Positions 5,237 through 6,866 of a stretch of 6,866 nt of DNA are shown piece after piece. The position numbers were made by a program, and so were the translations under genes. Positions within the stretch are counted from its first letter, which is position 1. The number at the start of each line of letters is the position of its first letter. The stretch is from NCBI GenBank assembly GCA_015233515.1, contig JADFXS010000131.1, positions 743-7,608 of the forward strand, written 5' to 3'. The notes beneath the pieces are model-generated. The model did not search any database, was not told the origin of the DNA, and saw only the letters and a list, made by a program, of their open reading frames with translations. Source of the stretch: Deltaproteobacteria bacterium (GTDB taxonomy: Bacteria > Desulfobacterota > Desulfarculia > Adiutricales > JAGVGV01).

Positions 5237-5540
5237 GGCCTGGTGATCTTGATCTGTATTTAGGGCCAAGACAGGGTTGGGGTCTATTGGGGTAAAACTA
5301 TCGGGATATCCCAAAATTTACTTGGATGTGATATCGTCTAAAATCAAGGTGCCCGGGGAAATAATACTCCAATCGGAAACCACAAGTATAATGGAGGTGA
5401 TGACAAAACAAGTAATTTTGGCCCAAATCGAGGAGGGGGAGATTTTGAAGCCGGAAGAATACTGGCGTATTTTGAGGACTTCAAAATTGAGCCCGACAAA
5501 GAGTTGGGCCTAAAGGGCAGTTTTGCCATCACCTCAAACA

Positions 5541-5574
5541 GATTTTATTTTTTTTATTTTTTATCTATTTTTCC
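5541..5574. other. T-rich tract upstream of the sulfotransferase gene
   Basis: The plus strand is almost all T with a few A, ending just before the ribosome binding site GAGGAA (5575-5580). No GC hairpin abuts its left side, so it is not a clear terminator for plus-strand transcripts. It could be a bent or easily melted promoter-proximal segment or an unstructured translation standby site. Confidence 0.4.
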
Positions 5575-5583
5575 GAGGAACCA

Positions 5584-6765
5584 ATGAAAAATCGCCACGT
5601 CGGATTAGTCATTCTAAGCATGCCCGGGAGCGGGGCGTCGATTATTACTCACATTCTGGCTGAATTAGGCTGCGAACCCGGCGGCCCGCTTCTTCCCATC
5701 GCTGGAGACGGCCTCAATGGTTTTGGGGAACATGCCGAAATCGTAGCGGTTCATGAAGACTTTCTTAGGATGATCGATCAAGACTGGAGCGATCCCCGGC
5801 TGTTATTGCCCGAAAATTTCGAAGGGGCGCCGGCGGAATCGGCTCGCGGCCGACTTCTGAAGATTTATCAACGCGATTTCGAGCGGGCTCCTCTCTGGAT
5901 GATCAAAGACCCGCGTCTTTGTCGGCTTCTTCCTCTGTGGCGGGAAATTTTCACCGATCAGAATTTGTTTGTCGGCTTTGTTCATGTATTCAGCCACCCG
6001 CTTGTCGCGGCCCGGGCGCTGGCTGCTCGCCATGGTTTCAGTTTTGAAAAATCCCTTTTGCTTTGGTTGCGTTACACTTTGGAAGCCGAACGATCGACCC
6101 GGGGGAAGACCCGGCTGTGGTTGAACCTGGAAGACTTGGCGAACGATCCGGTGGAAATATTGACGGCAATTTTGAAAGAAAACGGCTTGGACCAGGTCTT
6201 ATCCGTGGAAAGATTGGCATCGGTGGTGCGCAAGGTACTCAATTCGGGCGAGTCTTTTTATAATCCACCGCAAGCGGATGTGGCGATCAACTCGGCGTTG
6301 GTCGCGTTCATAAATAGACTTATGCATGATTTAAAATCTTTAGCCGGTAAAAACTCTGGAGGCGCCATGCAGGAATTGGATAAGATCAGTCAGGAACTAA
6401 CCTTGATGGACGGGTTGATGTTTCCAAACCCTCAGTCCGGGGATAAAGATTTTAATAGCGGGAATACCCAGCGATTTCAACGGGAGCTGGAGGCCCAGCG
6501 GCAGGATATACATGAGATCAAGGCCGAAATACAAAAATGGACGGCTCTTTTGGGCAAAAGCCTGGAAGTGATCACTCATCTTGAACGCAGGCTTTTTGAA
6601 AAGGAAACCGAGCTGGCCGGGAAAGAAGAAATCATTTCCGCGATTAAGGCGGAAAAAAACAGTATGGAAGCCGGTTTTCTGCAATCCAATTCCTGGAAAG
6701 TCACCAAACCTTTGCGCGTTATTACCGGAATTTTTAAAAAAAAGATGAGATTGACCGCAGAGTGA
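5584..6765 (+). CDS. Sulfotransferase-fold protein with C-terminal coiled coil (surface-glycan type)
   Basis: A 393-residue soluble protein. Residues 5-220 resemble the sulfotransferase (P-loop) family found in polysaccharide clusters: VGLVILSMPGSGASIITHIL (6-25) in place of the 5'-phosphosulfate loop, WMIKDPRLCRLLPLWREIF (105-123) with intact KDPR (108-111), FVHVFSHPLVAARALAARHGFSFEKSLLLWLRYTLEAE (132-169) and NLEDLANDP (181-189). The family transfers sulfate from PAPS to carbohydrates. Residues about 260-275 and 295-360 are charged, heptad-like coiled coil. The tail SNSWKVTKPLRVITGIFKKK (368-387) is the SW-x-T-x-PLR motif that often ends coiled coils of glycosyltransferases and related glycan proteins. 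The usual Arg of the P-loop (M-H-R-S-G-T-S) is G15, the following Thr is Ala, and the R of R-H-P is S137, so catalysis is doubtful. The start is ATG with GAGGAA at 5575-5580 and a short spacer. Function is inferred from fold only. Confidence 0.8.
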   Translation: MKNRHVGLVILSMPGSGASIITHILAELGCEPGGPLLPIAGDGLNGFGEHAEIVAVHEDFLRMIDQDWSDPRLLLPENFEGAPAESARGRLLKIYQRDFERAPLWMIKDPRLCRLLPLWREIFTDQNLFVGFVHVFSHPLVAARALAARHGFSFEKSLLLWLRYTLEAERSTRGKTRLWLNLEDLANDPVEILTAILKENGLDQVLSVERLASVVRKVLNSGESFYNPPQADVAINSALVAFINRLMHDLKSLAGKNSGGAMQELDKISQELTLMDGLMFPNPQSGDKDFNSGNTQRFQRELEAQRQDIHEIKAEIQKWTALLGKSLEVITHLERRLFEKETELAGKEEIISAIKAEKNSMEAGFLQSNSWKVTKPLRVITGIFKKKMRLTAE

Positions 6766-6866
6766 AACGATTTTATAGATGCAGTGGATGAATTGTATGG
6801 TTATAGCGATGCTCGAAAGTTTTTTCGGAATGATGCGGTCAAAATCTCAGCTCATTCGCGAACACC
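6766..6866 (+). other. Window tail; possible start of a next gene, unresolved
   Basis: Two plus-strand frames stay open to the window end: one from ATG at 6779 (first residues MQWMNCMVIAML, with another ATG at 6797) and one in the sulfotransferase frame after its stop, with a GTG at 6784 (VDELYGYSDARKFF). Neither has a good ribosome binding site, and about 28 codons is too short for family recognition. A next gene of the same cluster probably begins here or just beyond. Confidence 0.2.

Larger units (their letters stand above)
5003..5583. other. Gene-free region with structured-RNA candidate
   Basis: This is 581 bp between the divergent kinase and sulfotransferase genes. No open frame here has both a good start and family resemblance. 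It holds CCGG-T-CCGG (5070-5078), the structured element (5099-5236), a G-rich stretch (5263-5292), a palindrome GGGATATCCC (5303-5312), an isolated TATAAT (5387-5392) without a good -35, a purine-rich stretch open in two frames (5342-5513), and a T-rich tract (5541-5574) before the sulfotransferase ribosome binding site. Confidence 0.6.

Overview
The window comes from a bacterial genome of roughly even base composition. The style of the two-component genes (soluble PAS-PAS-PocR histidine kinase with a NarL/LuxR-type regulator) and the bacterial microcompartment (BMC) remnant suggest a Desulfobacterota-like or similar anaerobic Gram-negative bacterium. No rRNA, tRNA or taxonomic marker is present, so that assignment is only inference.

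Left part (1-1214): the 3' end of a DUF1097-family membrane protein is followed on the same strand by a complete hexameric BMC shell protein close to PduA/EutM. Immediately after the shell gene, on the opposite strand, lies a glycerol dehydrogenase (gldA) gene that keeps its start and ribosome binding site but is cut at about residue 148 of the usual ~365. The cut lies within about 5 bp of the shell gene stop codon, so this looks like a recombination scar (or an assembly join) inside or at the edge of a BMC locus.

Middle (1215-5002): a 0.5 kb intergenic region carries several dyads and a near-consensus sigma-70 promoter driving a NarL-type response regulator. A 763-residue cytoplasmic histidine kinase (PAS, Cys-containing PAS, coiled coil, PocR domain, HisKA_3, HATPase) is encoded convergently on the other strand. 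PocR domains are predicted sensors of small molecules such as propanediol, and the neighbours are a BMC shell gene and a glycerol dehydrogenase remnant. A plausible reading is that the kinase and regulator once controlled, or still control, diol or glycerol catabolism in the microcompartment. The convergent stops are separated by three consecutive near-perfect palindromes with a shared AAGCT-NN-AGCTT core, plus a REP-like GC hairpin.

Right part (5003-6866): a 580-bp gene-free stretch contains the most unusual signal. It is a candidate structured RNA (about 5099-5236) with a long closing stem, two internal hairpins, a mutually exclusive alternative pairing, and a 14-base direct repeat that offers two competing partners for one CCTGA segment. 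After a G-rich stretch and a T-rich tract comes a sulfotransferase-fold protein with a C-terminal coiled coil and the SW-x-T-x-PLR tail seen in surface-glycan proteins. It keeps KDPR but lacks the usual arginines of the P-loop and R-x-P motifs. The last 100 bases are too short to assign.
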